Source of the DNA: CAIWHR01 sp039931775
Lineage (GTDB): Bacteria > Pseudomonadota > Gammaproteobacteria > Burkholderiales > Casimicrobiaceae
Length of the DNA stretch: 64,000 bases
NCBI GenBank assembly: GCA_039931775.1
Contig: JBDTRG010000019.1
Span: 12,380-76,379 of the forward strand
Direction: 5' to 3'
The notes beneath the pieces are model-generated. The model was given only the letters and a program-made list of their open reading frames with translations, made no database searches and had not been told where the DNA came from. Position numbers and translations under genes: made by a program. Position 1 is the stretch's first letter. The number at the start of each line of letters is the position of its first letter. Positions 32,491 through 41,791 of this stretch are shown here, piece after piece.

Positions 32491-33786
32491 ATGTCGGTCG
32501 GATCAGCCTCCATGTCGTTCGATCCCTACTGGTGGGATGCCGCGCCACGCGAAGCGCCGGTCGAGGTCGCGCTGCCGAAGCGTTGCGACGTCGCGATCGT
32601 CGGCGCCGGCTATACCGGACTCTCGGCCGCTTTGACGCTCGCGCGTGCCGGACGGTCCGTCGTCGTGCTCGAAGCCGGCTCGCCGGGTCACGGCGCATCG
32701 AGCCGGTCCGGAGGCATGATCGGGCACGGCCATCGCCTTTCGTACACGATGCTCATCGACCGGTTCGGCGCGCAGAAGGCAAAGGCGCTCATCCGCGAGG
32801 GCATGGCGTCGCTCGACTATGCGAAGGCGCTGATCGCCGACGAGAAGATCGATGCGGGACTCGACGTGTGTGGTCGCCTGCGCGGCGCGTGGACCGAAGC
32901 CGACTACGCGCTGATGGGCCGCGACGCCGACGCGCTGCGGCGCGATTTCGGGATGCCGATCGACGTGCTGAGCAAGGCCGACCTCCGGCGCGAGATCGCG
33001 GCGGATTGCTATCAGGGCGGATTGCTGTTTCAAGCGCATGGCGGTGTGCATCCGGCGCTCTTCCAGCAGGGATTGCTGCAGCGCGCCCGCTCGGCGGGCG
33101 CATTGGTGGCGGGCTACACACCCGTGAGTTCGGTGCGGCGCGACGCGGAAGGATTCGTCGTCGATACCGCGCGCGGCGGTCTTCGCGCCGATCAGGTTGT
33201 CGTCGCGACCAATGGTTACACAGGGCGCGCGACGAAAGGGCTCGCGCGCCGGCTGGTCGCGATCCCGAGCTTCCTCATCGCCACCGAGCCGTTAGGTCGA
33301 AGCCGCGTCCAGAGCCTGATTCCACACGACCGGATGATCGTCGAGACGCGCGAGAAGCACCTCTACTATCGCCCGTCGCCGGACGGCACGCGGATGGTGC
33401 TCGGTGGGCGCGCCGCGTTGCATCCGATCCCACTCGATGACGCTGCCCGCCGGCTGATGAAGGAATTGCGCGCGATCTTTCCCTCACTTGCGGATACGCG
33501 GGTCAGCCATGTGTGGACCGGCAATGTCGCGATGACACGGAGCGACCTTCCCGGCATCGGCCGGCAGGACGGCATCTGGTACGCGCTCGGATGCAACGGT
33601 TCCGGCGTCGCGCTGATGCCCTACCTTGGCCACAAGGTGGCGCTGAAGATCCTCGGTCGGCAGGAAGGAAATACGGCGTTCGACGACATAGCGTTCAACG
33701 CCGTCCCCTTCTACAACGGAACCGCATGGTTCCGTCCGTTGATGACCTGGTGGTTCCGTGCGCGCGATGCGTTGCGCGGCAACTGA
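32491..33786 (+). CDS. FAD-dependent oxidoreductase, DAO family (PuuB-like)
   Basis: A 431-residue flavoprotein. The motif SFDPYWWDAAPR at 9-20 precedes the Rossmann GAGYTG (38-43), a layout seen in gamma-glutamylputrescine oxidase and related amine oxidases. HGASSRSGGMIG probably contacts FAD, and the C-terminal GCNGSGVALMPYLG closes the site. AGGAG at 32480-32484 supports the ATG at 32491. A TACAAT -10-like hexamer lies at 32455-32460. It is divergent from the other DAO-family gene and followed by 80 bp without a gene. Substrate inferred only as an amine. Confidence 0.82.
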   Translation: MSVGSASMSFDPYWWDAAPREAPVEVALPKRCDVAIVGAGYTGLSAALTLARAGRSVVVLEAGSPGHGASSRSGGMIGHGHRLSYTMLIDRFGAQKAKALIREGMASLDYAKALIADEKIDAGLDVCGRLRGAWTEADYALMGRDADALRRDFGMPIDVLSKADLRREIAADCYQGGLLFQAHGGVHPALFQQGLLQRARSAGALVAGYTPVSSVRRDAEGFVVDTARGGLRADQVVVATNGYTGRATKGLARRLVAIPSFLIATEPLGRSRVQSLIPHDRMIVETREKHLYYRPSPDGTRMVLGGRAALHPIPLDDAARRLMKELRAIFPSLADTRVSHVWTGNVAMTRSDLPGIGRQDGIWYALGCNGSGVALMPYLGHKVALKILGRQEGNTAFDDIAFNAVPFYNGTAWFRPLMTWWFRARDALRGN

Positions 33787-33866
33787 TCGCGTGATTCGGA
33801 TCCGTTAAGCGGCCACAGCCACTCCGAAATCCGGCGTCGGCGCACGCGGGACCCGATACCGTTTTT

Positions 33867-34187
33867 TCACGTCGATTTCGCTCGACCGACGGGATTGCCG
33901 GGCGTTTGGCTTTCCTGCGCCTTCACCGGGGTCGCGCCGGCGGGGCGGCCTGTACCCTTGGCGAGGCTCGGCGAGCGCTCCGCGATCACGTCGATGCGCG
34001 CAGGGATGATCGCGACTTCGATCGGCGCTGGCGCGGCGACGCTCGCGGCGGCAAACGTCGCCGCGCCCCCGCCCACGGATTGCACCTCGGACGGAAGAAC
34101 CACGGCAACGCCAATTGTGAGGACCGTCATCGCCACCGCGGCGAGACCGATGGCGGCACGGGGAGTGGAAGGCTGGTAGCGGTTCAT
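33867..34187 (-). CDS. Small conserved hypothetical membrane-anchored protein
   Basis: A 106-residue protein starting MNRYQPSTPRAAIGLAAVAM with one hydrophobic segment at about 11-31, then an Ala/Pro-rich tail ending in basic residues. AGGAG lies 7 bases before the ATG, good support for a real gene. I recall similar short proteins with the same N-terminus in Burkholderiales, without known function. A periplasmic tail after one N-terminal anchor, or a signal peptide, are both possible. The 293 bp before it (34188-34480) hold no gene I can support, only a GC-rich hairpin. Confidence 0.65.
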   Translation of the reverse strand: MNRYQPSTPRAAIGLAAVAMTVLTIGVAVVLPSEVQSVGGGAATFAAASVAAPAPIEVAIIPARIDVIAERSPSLAKGTGRPAGATPVKAQESQTPGNPVGRAKST

Positions 34188-34432
34188 GGTCTGACTCCTG
34201 ATCGTTTCGGCGTTGCTGCAGCTTGGATGCGGTGGCCATGGGATTCGGATTCGCCCCTTTTGGCAAGGGCGCGCCCCCGGGAATGGCAGCGACGGAGCCA
34301 TCGTAGATGTCGCGGAGTGCCGCCTCAACGGGGATGCGACGAGTCGTGCGTATCGCGGCGTGAAACTGCGGCTGGTTCGACAGAACGGCCCCGTCGACTG
34401 ACGTCGAGGGCCAGGGCAACGGAAGGAACCAA

Positions 34433-34448
34433 GCGGCGCGAGCGCCGC
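34433..34448 (-). terminator. GC-rich hairpin downstream of the pqi operon
   Basis: On the minus strand GCGGCGC and GCGCCGC form a 7-bp inverted repeat with a 2-base centre, followed by TTGGTTCCTT. It lies 33 bp beyond the end of pqiC and is the best terminator candidate for the pqi operon. The tight loop and broken T-run make it uncertain. Confidence 0.35.
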
Positions 34449-34480
34449 ACGCAGTGAGGACTGCGGGCCGACGGCTCCCG

Positions 34481-35074
34481 TCAGCGCTTTGCGGCGGGAA
34501 GGCCCTTCAACGCCGGAGCGATGGCGTCCGCCACCTTCGACAGCGCGCGGCCGTAGGCGGCAGCGAGCGCTTCGTAACCCACCGCGCCAACCGGCTCGCG
34601 TACGTCGGAACGCCCGGCGGCGGCGATGTCGCCATTGAACGCGGCCACCGTCCACTGAGCTTCCAGCACCACGTCGCCTCCCAGGACGCCCTCGAAGCGC
34701 TGGAAATCGACGGTGACACGATAGTCGACCGACGCCGCGGCGGCAAACGGATCGGCGGCGACCTGGGGGTTACCGGTCAGGCGTGCCAGGTCCGACGCGA
34801 GCGTCCTCGGCACCTCGTCCTTGAGGGGGCCGGCCCAGCGGTGCTGCTCCGCGATCGTCACTTCAGTCGCGCCCGTGCGGGTCACCAACTGCGGCCGATT
34901 CACCGACTCGGGCAGCGACACCGGGCCGACGCGAATCCGGGGTCGATCCACCATCGCGGTCGCAGCGGTGTTGGCCGACGCTTGCGTGCTCAGCGTGTAG
35001 AAGCGCGGCGTCGGCGGCGACCCGCAGCCGGCGATCACCACCGACACGGCCGCGACGAGCAGGGTGCGGGTCAT
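34481..35074 (-). CDS. pqiC: PqiC-like lipoprotein (MCE-transport auxiliary component)
   Basis: A 197-residue lipoprotein: the signal ends in IAGC with Cys17 as the lipidated residue, followed by PPTPRFYTLS, the hallmark of the PqiC/ABC-type transport auxiliary family (FYTL). In the Pqi system this outer membrane lipoprotein works with the MCE protein PqiB to bridge the envelope for lipid transport. Its start overlaps the pqiB stop (ATGA at 35071-35074). Confidence 0.87.
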   Translation of the reverse strand: MTRTLLVAAVSVVIAGCGSPPTPRFYTLSTQASANTAATAMVDRPRIRVGPVSLPESVNRPQLVTRTGATEVTIAEQHRWAGPLKDEVPRTLASDLARLTGNPQVAADPFAAAASVDYRVTVDFQRFEGVLGGDVVLEAQWTVAAFNGDIAAAGRSDVREPVGAVGYEALAAAYGRALSKVADAIAPALKGLPAAKR

Positions 35075-36705
35075 GGTTTCTCCTCGGGCTTGCCGCGGAT
35101 CAGCGCTTCGGGGTGCTGCTCCAGATAGTCGGTCAGGTGTCGAAGCGACGCGGCCGCCCGCGCGATCTCGCGCATCGCCTCGCGCACGTCCTGCTTGAGC
35201 GGCGCACTCTCCTCGAGGTTGCGGTCGACCCCCGTCAACGTCTGCCGCATATCGGCGATCGCCTTCCTGATTTCCTGCGAAACGTCGCGGTCCATGGTCG
35301 TCGCCAGCCGCGAGACGGTGTCGAGCGTGCGATTCAACGTCACCAGCGACGCCCTCAAGTCCTGACCGATCGCGTCGAACGGCACCTTGGCGAGCTTGTT
35401 CGAGATCGCCATGACGTTTTCCTCGACACCGACGAAGGTGCCCGGCACCGTCGGAAATTCGGGCGGCCGGGCGTCCCATTTCACGACCGCCGGCTTGGCG
35501 CCGGAGTAAAAGTCCAGCGCCACGTACAGCTGGCCGGTCAACAGGCTGCCCGTCTTGAGTTGCGCCCGAACACCGTTCTTCACCAGCAGTTGCGCACCCT
35601 CGCTGAACGGCTTGCTGTCCTCCTTCGAGGTGGGAATGCGCCCGCGCTGTAGCCGGTCCGGAAAGATGTCCACCAGCACGACCATGACGAGCTGCGAGCG
35701 ATCCTCCGGGATGTCGAGGCGAATGTTCGTCACTTCGCCGATCGTCACCCCGCGAAAATCCACCGGCGCTCCCACGGTAAGCCCGCGCACCGACTCCTTG
35801 AACCGCATCTGCATCGGAACGACGGACAGTTCCGCCCGCGCAAGCGCCGCATCGCGCCGCGCGAACAGCCGGAATCGAGCGTCCTCTCCGGCCGGTTGCG
35901 TGGCCGGCGCGTCCTGCCGCGTCTGGAAGGCGATGCCTCCGATCGCGATGGCAGCCAGCGACTCGGTGTTGACCTCGAGCCCCGTGGCGCTTAGCTTGAT
36001 GTCGATCCCGCTCGCCTCCCAGAACCGTGTGTGATCGGTGACGTACTGGTCGTACGGTGCCTGGACGAAAATGCGGTACCTGACACCATCACCGTCGTGT
36101 TCGAGCCTGAACGACTCCACCTCGCCGACCTTGACCCGGCGGAAGAACACGGGCGAGCCGACGGTGATCGATGCGGCCGATTCGGCCTTGAGCACGAAGT
36201 GACGCCCGGGAACGTCGCGACTGACGATGGGCGGATCTTCGAGCCCGATGAATTCGCGCTGCTCCGTCTTCGCGATGCCAACGTCCATGCCGACGTATGA
36301 ACCCGAGATCAGGGTACCGAGTCCCTCGACGTTTCCGCCGGCAACGCGCGGACGAACCACCCAGAAGTGGCTGTCCGCGACCAGCAGGCCTTCGGCGTGT
36401 TTCTCCATCCGCGCGTGAACGACAACCCGCGATTGGTCCGGCGCAAGATTGATGGCCTCGACCACGCCGACGTCCACGCTCTTGTATTTGATCTTGGTCT
36501 TGCCCGCCTCGATACCCTCTGCGGTCGCGAAGACGATGGTGAACGCGGGTCCCGTCTGGCTGTACGCCCGCCAGGCGAGCCAGACACCGATCAGCACCGC
36601 GAGGAGCGGCACGATCCACACCAGCGAAAACATCGAGCGGCGCTTTTCCGCCACCCGCGCCTGAGGCAGATCGGCCATGTCAGATTGCGCCGGCTTGTCG
36701 GCCAT
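35071..36705 (-). CDS. pqiB: PqiB-like MCE-domain protein
   Basis: A 544-residue protein with an N-terminal membrane anchor (about 25-44) and three MCE domains (roughly 50-140, 165-275 and 290-400), then a helical C-terminal region predicted to form the needle tunnel. This matches PqiB, the periplasmic lipid channel. AGAGG lies before the ATG at 36705; an upstream TTG is less likely. It overlaps the preceding PqiA-like gene by 26 bp, showing tight coupling in the pqiA-pqiA-pqiB-pqiC operon. Confidence 0.9.
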   Translation of the reverse strand: MADKPAQSDMADLPQARVAEKRRSMFSLVWIVPLLAVLIGVWLAWRAYSQTGPAFTIVFATAEGIEAGKTKIKYKSVDVGVVEAINLAPDQSRVVVHARMEKHAEGLLVADSHFWVVRPRVAGGNVEGLGTLISGSYVGMDVGIAKTEQREFIGLEDPPIVSRDVPGRHFVLKAESAASITVGSPVFFRRVKVGEVESFRLEHDGDGVRYRIFVQAPYDQYVTDHTRFWEASGIDIKLSATGLEVNTESLAAIAIGGIAFQTRQDAPATQPAGEDARFRLFARRDAALARAELSVVPMQMRFKESVRGLTVGAPVDFRGVTIGEVTNIRLDIPEDRSQLVMVVLVDIFPDRLQRGRIPTSKEDSKPFSEGAQLLVKNGVRAQLKTGSLLTGQLYVALDFYSGAKPAVVKWDARPPEFPTVPGTFVGVEENVMAISNKLAKVPFDAIGQDLRASLVTLNRTLDTVSRLATTMDRDVSQEIRKAIADMRQTLTGVDRNLEESAPLKQDVREAMREIARAAASLRHLTDYLEQHPEALIRGKPEEKP

Positions 36706-37324
36706 CGTCCTCTCCAACGGAATCCCAGATCAGGCGCGGGTCGAAACTCATCGACGCCAGCATGGTCAGCACGACGACGATCCCGAACCACATTGCGCCC
36801 GGTCCCGCCTGGATATTGGCGAGCGACTGCAGCTTGACCAGCGCCGCCAGCACCATCACCACGAAGACGTCGAGCATCGACCAGCGACCCACGAATTCCA
36901 GCACGCGGAAGAGCCGGCTCCGGCCGAGGACATTCCGCCGCGAGCGGTAATGTACCGACGCTGCCAGGTACCCCAGCGCCAGGAGCTTCAGCAGCGGCAC
37001 GACCACGCTGGCCACGAAGACCAGCGTCGCGAGCGGCCACGAGCCGCTCTGCCACAGGTACGCGACGCCGCTCAATATCGTGTCGCGCTGGGTACCGAAG
37101 AGGGACGTGGTGATCATCACCGGCTGCGCATTCGCCGGAACATAGAGTATCGCGGCCGCGATCAGAAGCGCCCAGGTGCGCGCGACGCTCGACGGTTTGC
37201 GCGAGTGCAGACGCGCGCCGCAGCGGGGGCATTTCGGTGCCGCCGCACCCGTCACCGCGCGCGTCACCCGTTCGCACACGTGGCAGGAAAGAAAGCCCAG
37301 ACGGGCCGCCGTCGGTACGCTCAC
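36680..37324 (-). CDS. pqiA: PqiA-like integral membrane protein (second half)
   Basis: A 214-residue inner membrane protein with two N-terminal CxxC pairs (CHVC and CPRC) and about four membrane segments, the PqiA domain. E. coli PqiA has two such domains in one chain; here they are split into two genes. It starts with GTG overlapping the stop of the first PqiA gene (GTGA). The C-terminus overlaps pqiB by 26 bp. Confidence 0.88.
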   Translation of the reverse strand: MSVPTAARLGFLSCHVCERVTRAVTGAAAPKCPRCGARLHSRKPSSVARTWALLIAAAILYVPANAQPVMITTSLFGTQRDTILSGVAYLWQSGSWPLATLVFVASVVVPLLKLLALGYLAASVHYRSRRNVLGRSRLFRVLEFVGRWSMLDVFVVMVLAALVKLQSLANIQAGPGAMWFGIVVVLTMLASMSFDPRLIWDSVGEDDGRQAGAI

Positions 37325-37974
37325 GCCGTGCTTCCTTCCCGGCAATCGTCGGGCGCGGTGCCGTTTGCGGCCGTGGCGTCGAGCCGGTCCCAGACTTCGC
37401 GCGGGTCGAGGACGCTGGTCGCGGACGCCAGGACGATGATCAGCGCGAAAAACGCCCACATGCCCACACCGGGAACCACGGTTGCCATGTGCGAAAGCTT
37501 AACCAGCGACACCAGTACGCCGAGCATGAACACCTCCACCATGCTCCAGGGCCTCGATTCCTCCACCGTGCGAAACGCGGGCACCAGATAGCGCGGGGTG
37601 AGCCCCAGCCGCAGCGGAAGGAGGATCGACAGCATGCCGACGATCTGCACCAGCGGGAAAACGAACGCCGTGAGAAAGACGATGCCGCCGACCAGGGGCT
37701 CGCCGTCCTTGTACAGGCGCCACGCGCCCTGCCAGACCAGGGCTTCGGTCCGCTGGCCCTGAATTTCCATCGTCACGACCGGAAACGCATTGCCGATGGC
37801 GAACAGAACCGCCGCCGCGAAGACCAGCGCCAGCGTTCGGTCGATGGTGTCGCGCCGACGCACGTAGAGCGTTGCGCCGCAGCGGGAACAGAGCGCCTTG
37901 CCGCCCTGCGGCAGGTCGGGTTCCCGCTGGAGCAGGTCGCACTCGTGACAGGCAACAAGCAACGCCATCGCCAT
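37321..37974 (-). CDS. pqiA: PqiA-like integral membrane protein (first half)
   Basis: A 217-residue inner membrane protein with CHEC (9-12) and CSRC (29-32) cysteine pairs, probably a metal or zinc-ribbon site, followed by about four membrane segments. It is the first gene of the pqi operon. The ATG at 37974 follows a GGGGGAG; a second ATG lies two codons in. Together with the next gene it equals one two-domain PqiA. Confidence 0.88.
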   Translation of the reverse strand: MAMALLVACHECDLLQREPDLPQGGKALCSRCGATLYVRRRDTIDRTLALVFAAAVLFAIGNAFPVVTMEIQGQRTEALVWQGAWRLYKDGEPLVGGIVFLTAFVFPLVQIVGMLSILLPLRLGLTPRYLVPAFRTVEESRPWSMVEVFMLGVLVSLVKLSHMATVVPGVGMWAFFALIIVLASATSVLDPREVWDRLDATAANGTAPDDCREGSTA

Positions 37975-38057
37975 GCACTCCCCCCTCAATCCGATCCGGC
38001 CATACTACCGTGCAATGAGCGTTGAGTCCGGGCCTTGAGTCCGGCCGCAGGGCGCCG

Positions 38058-38097
38058 GACGCCGCAGATCGACCCCCGCGTGGGCGGGGGCGGCGTC
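38058..38097. other. Nested inverted repeat in a divergent intergenic region
   Basis: An inner stem CCCCCGC-GTGG-GCGGGGG (38073-38090) is flanked by an outer pair GACGCCG (38058-38064) and CGGCGTC (38091-38097), with an 8-base bulge on the left side. It lies in the 199 bp between the divergent pqi operon and the flavoprotein gene at 38174. There is no U-tract. A -10-like TAGAAT follows at 38107-38112. It may be a dispersed repeat or a regulatory structure. Confidence 0.45.
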
Positions 38098-38173
38098 GAG
38101 TTAGCCTAGAATCGCGGGTTGCGCGAAGACGGCAGCGTCGCCCGAAACGCCGGCCTATGGAGATTCGAAAGGC

Positions 38174-40588
38174 ATGGAAGTCCCGGGAAAGTGCCGCATC
38201 GTCATCATCGGCGGCGGCGTCATCGGCTGCAGCATCGCGTATCACCTCGCGAAACGCGGCGTGCGCGACGTCGTGCTGCTGGAACGCCTGCAGCTGACGC
38301 ACGGGGCGACATGGCACGCGGCGGGCCTCGTCGGGCAGCTGCGCAGCAGCAGCAACCTGACGCGGTTGATGCGTTACGGCGCCGAGCTCTACGGCAAACT
38401 CGAGGCACAGACGGGGCAGGCGACCGGTTGGCAACGCTCCGGCAGCCTGCGCCTCGCGTCCTCAAAGACGCGCTGGCAGGAACTGAAGCGCTCGGCGACG
38501 ATGGCCAAGGGCTTCGGCTTCCCCATCGAGCTCGTCTCGCCGCGCCAGACGCAGGAGCTCTTCCCGCTGGTCGAGTTATCGGGTGTGGTCGGCGCCGCGT
38601 GGATCGAAGGCGACGGCTACGTTGATCCGACAAGTCTCACCAACGCCTACGCGGCCGGCGCGCGCGCCGGAGGTATCGCGCTGATGCAGGGCGTGCGCGT
38701 GAGCGCGCTCCAGAGACGCGGGCGGCGGGTGACGAAGGTGATCACCGATCACGGCGACATCGAGACCGAGTGCGTGATCAACGCCACCGGGATGTGGGGC
38801 CGCGAGATCGCGGCGATGGTCGGTACCCGAGTGCCCGCCTGCGCCGTCCTGCACCAGTATTTCGTCACGGAAAAGTCCGCCCGCATCCCGGACGGATTGC
38901 CGTCGCTGCGCGATCCCGACGGCAATTTCTACGTGAAGCCGGAACCAGGCGCGCTCGCGGTCGGCGGCTGGGAAACGAACCCCCCGCCATGGGGGGCCAA
39001 TGGCATCGGCAAGGATTTCGGTCCCGAGTTGCTGCAGCCGGATTTCGAGCGCTTTGCGCCGCTCGCCGAGGCCGCGGCGGCGCGAATCCCGGTGCTGAAC
39101 GAAGTCGGCATCCGCCAGATGATCACCGGGCCGATTCCGATCACCGCCGACGGCGAACCGGTCATCGGCCTGTCCCCCGAACTCGACAACTTCTATCTAT
39201 GCTGCGGCTTCACGTCGGGCATTGCGGCATCCGGCGGCGCCGGGTGGGTGATGGCCAACTGGATCGTCGACGGCGATCCCGGAATGGACCTGTGGCCGTT
39301 CGACGTGCGCCGCTTCGGCACGCCGCATTCGGTCAAGGCATTCATGTACGCGCGCGCGGTCGAGAGTTACGCGCGCTACTACCACGTCGCCTGGCCGACC
39401 TATGAGGCCGACGCCGGCCGCGACGCGCGCCGCAGCCCGCTCTACGCAACGCTCAAGGCCGCCGGCGCGGTCTACGGCAACAAGTTCGGCTGGGAGCGGC
39501 CGAACTGGTTTGCGCCGCCCGGAACCGCCGCCGTCGATCTCCCGTCATTCGATCGCGGTCCGGCATTCGACGCGATCGGCTTCGAGCATCGCGCCGTGCG
39601 CGAGCGGGTCGCGCTGATCGACATGAGCTCGTTCTCCAAGTACGAAGTCCGCGGCGCCGGCGCGCTCGCGCTGCTGCAGAAGCTCGCCGGCAACGACCTC
39701 GACCGGCCGGTGGGCAGCATCGTCTACACGCAGCTCTGCAACGAGCGCGGCGGCATCGAAGCCGACGTCACGATCACGCGCCTCGCCTTGGATCGCTTCT
39801 ATTTCGTCACCGGCAGCGCGCTCGGGGTGCGTGACCGCTCGACGCTCGAGCGCCACCTTCCCGCCGACGGCAGCGTGGCGATCGTCGACCACACGTCGGC
39901 GAAGTCGGTGCTGAACCTCTGCGGCCCGAGATCGCGCGACGTGCTCGCGAACCTCACCGACGCGCCGCTCGACAACGCGAGCTTTCCGTACATGTGCGCC
40001 CGCGAGCTCGACCTCGCGTTCGCGCCGGCGCTCGTGCTGCGCGTCACGTACCTGGGCGAGCTGGGCTACGAGATCCACGTCCCCGTCGAGTACGCGCTCC
40101 ACCTTTATGAGCGCCTGTGGGCGGCCGGCGCAGCGCACGGCATCGCGAACGCCGGCTACCGTGCGGTCAACAGCCTTCGCCTGGAAAAGCAATATCTCGT
40201 CTGGGGATCGGACATCACGCCGGACTACAATCCGTACGAAGCGGGCCTGGGTTTCTGCGTCGCGCTCGGCAAGCGCGATTTCCTGGCGCGAAACGCCCTG
40301 GCGGACATCAAGGCAAACGGACCGCGACAGCGGCTCACCTGGTTCACGGCGCCCGCGGAGGTAAACCTCTTCGGCGGTGAGATCGTACTGGTCGGCGAGC
40401 GCGTGCTGGGGCGCGTCACCAGCGCCGGGTACGGATACACGGGCGGACGCAACATCCTTTGCGCATACATCGCCGCTACCGAGCCGATTCATTCCGAGTA
40501 CAGCGTCGAGGCAATGGGTGAGCGCCATTCGGCCGCGCGTATTTTGCGGCCGTCGTACGATCCCGAGCGCAAGGCGATCCTCGGTTGA
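38174..40588 (+). CDS. Dimethylglycine/sarcosine dehydrogenase-like flavoprotein (DAO + GcvT)
   Basis: An 804-residue two-part enzyme. Residues 1-400 form a DAO-type FAD domain with GGGVIG (13-18) and TWHAAGL (46-52), where His48 aligns with the covalently flavinylated His of dimethylglycine and sarcosine dehydrogenases. Residues about 440-800 form a GcvT-like tetrahydrofolate domain that would trap the released one-carbon unit. It would demethylate an N-methyl amino acid such as dimethylglycine or sarcosine. GAAAGG lies just before the ATG. It stands on the same strand as a glycine betaine monooxygenase-like gene 2.4 kb downstream, which would supply dimethylglycine (inference). Confidence 0.87.
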   Translation: MEVPGKCRIVIIGGGVIGCSIAYHLAKRGVRDVVLLERLQLTHGATWHAAGLVGQLRSSSNLTRLMRYGAELYGKLEAQTGQATGWQRSGSLRLASSKTRWQELKRSATMAKGFGFPIELVSPRQTQELFPLVELSGVVGAAWIEGDGYVDPTSLTNAYAAGARAGGIALMQGVRVSALQRRGRRVTKVITDHGDIETECVINATGMWGREIAAMVGTRVPACAVLHQYFVTEKSARIPDGLPSLRDPDGNFYVKPEPGALAVGGWETNPPPWGANGIGKDFGPELLQPDFERFAPLAEAAAARIPVLNEVGIRQMITGPIPITADGEPVIGLSPELDNFYLCCGFTSGIAASGGAGWVMANWIVDGDPGMDLWPFDVRRFGTPHSVKAFMYARAVESYARYYHVAWPTYEADAGRDARRSPLYATLKAAGAVYGNKFGWERPNWFAPPGTAAVDLPSFDRGPAFDAIGFEHRAVRERVALIDMSSFSKYEVRGAGALALLQKLAGNDLDRPVGSIVYTQLCNERGGIEADVTITRLALDRFYFVTGSALGVRDRSTLERHLPADGSVAIVDHTSAKSVLNLCGPRSRDVLANLTDAPLDNASFPYMCARELDLAFAPALVLRVTYLGELGYEIHVPVEYALHLYERLWAAGAAHGIANAGYRAVNSLRLEKQYLVWGSDITPDYNPYEAGLGFCVALGKRDFLARNALADIKANGPRQRLTWFTAPAEVNLFGGEIVLVGERVLGRVTSAGYGYTGGRNILCAYIAATEPIHSEYSVEAMGERHSAARILRPSYDPERKAILG

Positions 40589-40600
40589 GGAACTCTCCCG

Positions 40601-41791
40601 ATGGGACGCACCGCATTGACCGCGCACGCAATGATCGTCGCAATCGGCACGCTGGCATCGGTCGTGGCCGCCACGGCGGCGCCCTATGTGCCAGCCGACG
40701 ACGCGAAGGTTCTGGAACGCCTGCCTGATCGCCAGGCACCGCAGTACCGCGACCTCAAGCGCCTGCAAGCCGCGGCGGCCGCTGCTCCGAATGACGTCCG
40801 CGCCGCCACCGCGCTCGCCTATGCGCATTACCGGATCTCCCGCATCGAAGGCGATCCGCGATTCCTGGGCTATGCGCAGGCGGCGCTGACGCCGTGGTGG
40901 AGGGATCCGGAAGCGCCCACCGCGGTGCTCGTCATGCGCGCGACGATCCTGCAGAGCAATCACGAATTCCTGCGCGCGCGTTCGGATCTCGACAAGGCCA
41001 TCGCACGCGAGCCGCGCAACGTCCGCGCGATCCTCCTCCGCGCCACGGTACTTACGGTGGAAGGAAAGTATGACGAGGCGCGGCTCGACTGTGGGCGATT
41101 GCAGGGATTGACGCCGGAGATCAACGTCGTGGCGTGCCTTGCCAGCGTCGATTCCGTCACCGGCAAGGCACAGCCGGCGCGGGCGGCGCTCGTGCGCTCG
41201 CTCGCAGCCATGCCGGACGCAACGCCTGACGCCCGCGCATGGATCGAGTCGCTGCTTGGCGAGATCGCGCAGCGGCAAGGGGACCCGACCGCCGAAGCTC
41301 ATTTTCGCGCCGCACTGGCCGCCGATTCGCGCGATCTCTACACCCTTGGCGCCTACGCCGACTGGTTGCTCGACGGGAATCGCGCCGCCGATGTCATCCC
41401 GCTTTTGCAAGGCGAGCAGCGCGTCGACGCATTGCTGATCCGACTCGCGCTCGCGCAAAAGGCATTGCAGCGTCCCGAAGCCGAATCGTCCGTGGCGACC
41501 CTGCGCGCACGCTTCGACGCGAGCCGCGCGCGCGGCGACACCGTGCATCGGCGCGAGGAAGCACGCTTCCAGTTGGCGCTCGACGGCAACCCGAAGGCCG
41601 CGCTTCGCCTGGCCCTCGAGAATTGGAACGTCCAGCGCGAACCTGCCGACCTGCGCATCCTCGCCGAGGCAGCGCGAGCCACCGGCGATAGTCGGGCGCA
41701 GGAAACGGTTCGAGAATGGCTCACCGCGACCGGCCTCGAATACCCCGCGGTCGAGGCATTGGCGAAGCCCGACCGGGCCGGCGCCAGATGA
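40601..41791 (+). CDS. Exported TPR-repeat protein
   Basis: A 396-residue secreted protein with a signal peptide ending near Ala27 (TAAPY) and helical TPR-like repeats through most of the chain (for example around 100-190 and 215-300). No catalytic motif is visible; a scaffold or assembly role is likely. Its stop overlaps the start of the HupE/UreJ-type gene (ATGA at 41788-41791), so the two proteins probably work together. It starts 12 bp after the dehydrogenase gene. Confidence 0.75.
   Translation: MGRTALTAHAMIVAIGTLASVVAATAAPYVPADDAKVLERLPDRQAPQYRDLKRLQAAAAAAPNDVRAATALAYAHYRISRIEGDPRFLGYAQAALTPWWRDPEAPTAVLVMRATILQSNHEFLRARSDLDKAIAREPRNVRAILLRATVLTVEGKYDEARLDCGRLQGLTPEINVVACLASVDSVTGKAQPARAALVRSLAAMPDATPDARAWIESLLGEIAQRQGDPTAEAHFRAALAADSRDLYTLGAYADWLLDGNRAADVIPLLQGEQRVDALLIRLALAQKALQRPEAESSVATLRARFDASRARGDTVHRREEARFQLALDGNPKAALRLALENWNVQREPADLRILAEAARATGDSRAQETVREWLTATGLEYPAVEALAKPDRAGAR

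Noticed and set aside
34213..34401. Short plus-strand open frame between the hypothetical gene and pqiC
   Set aside because: No ribosome site, no domain and composition typical of non-coding GC-rich sequence.
39545..41548. Minus-strand open frame of 667 codons
   Set aside because: It opposes the dehydrogenase and TPR genes, which have clear motifs; the translation has no domain and reflects high GC content.
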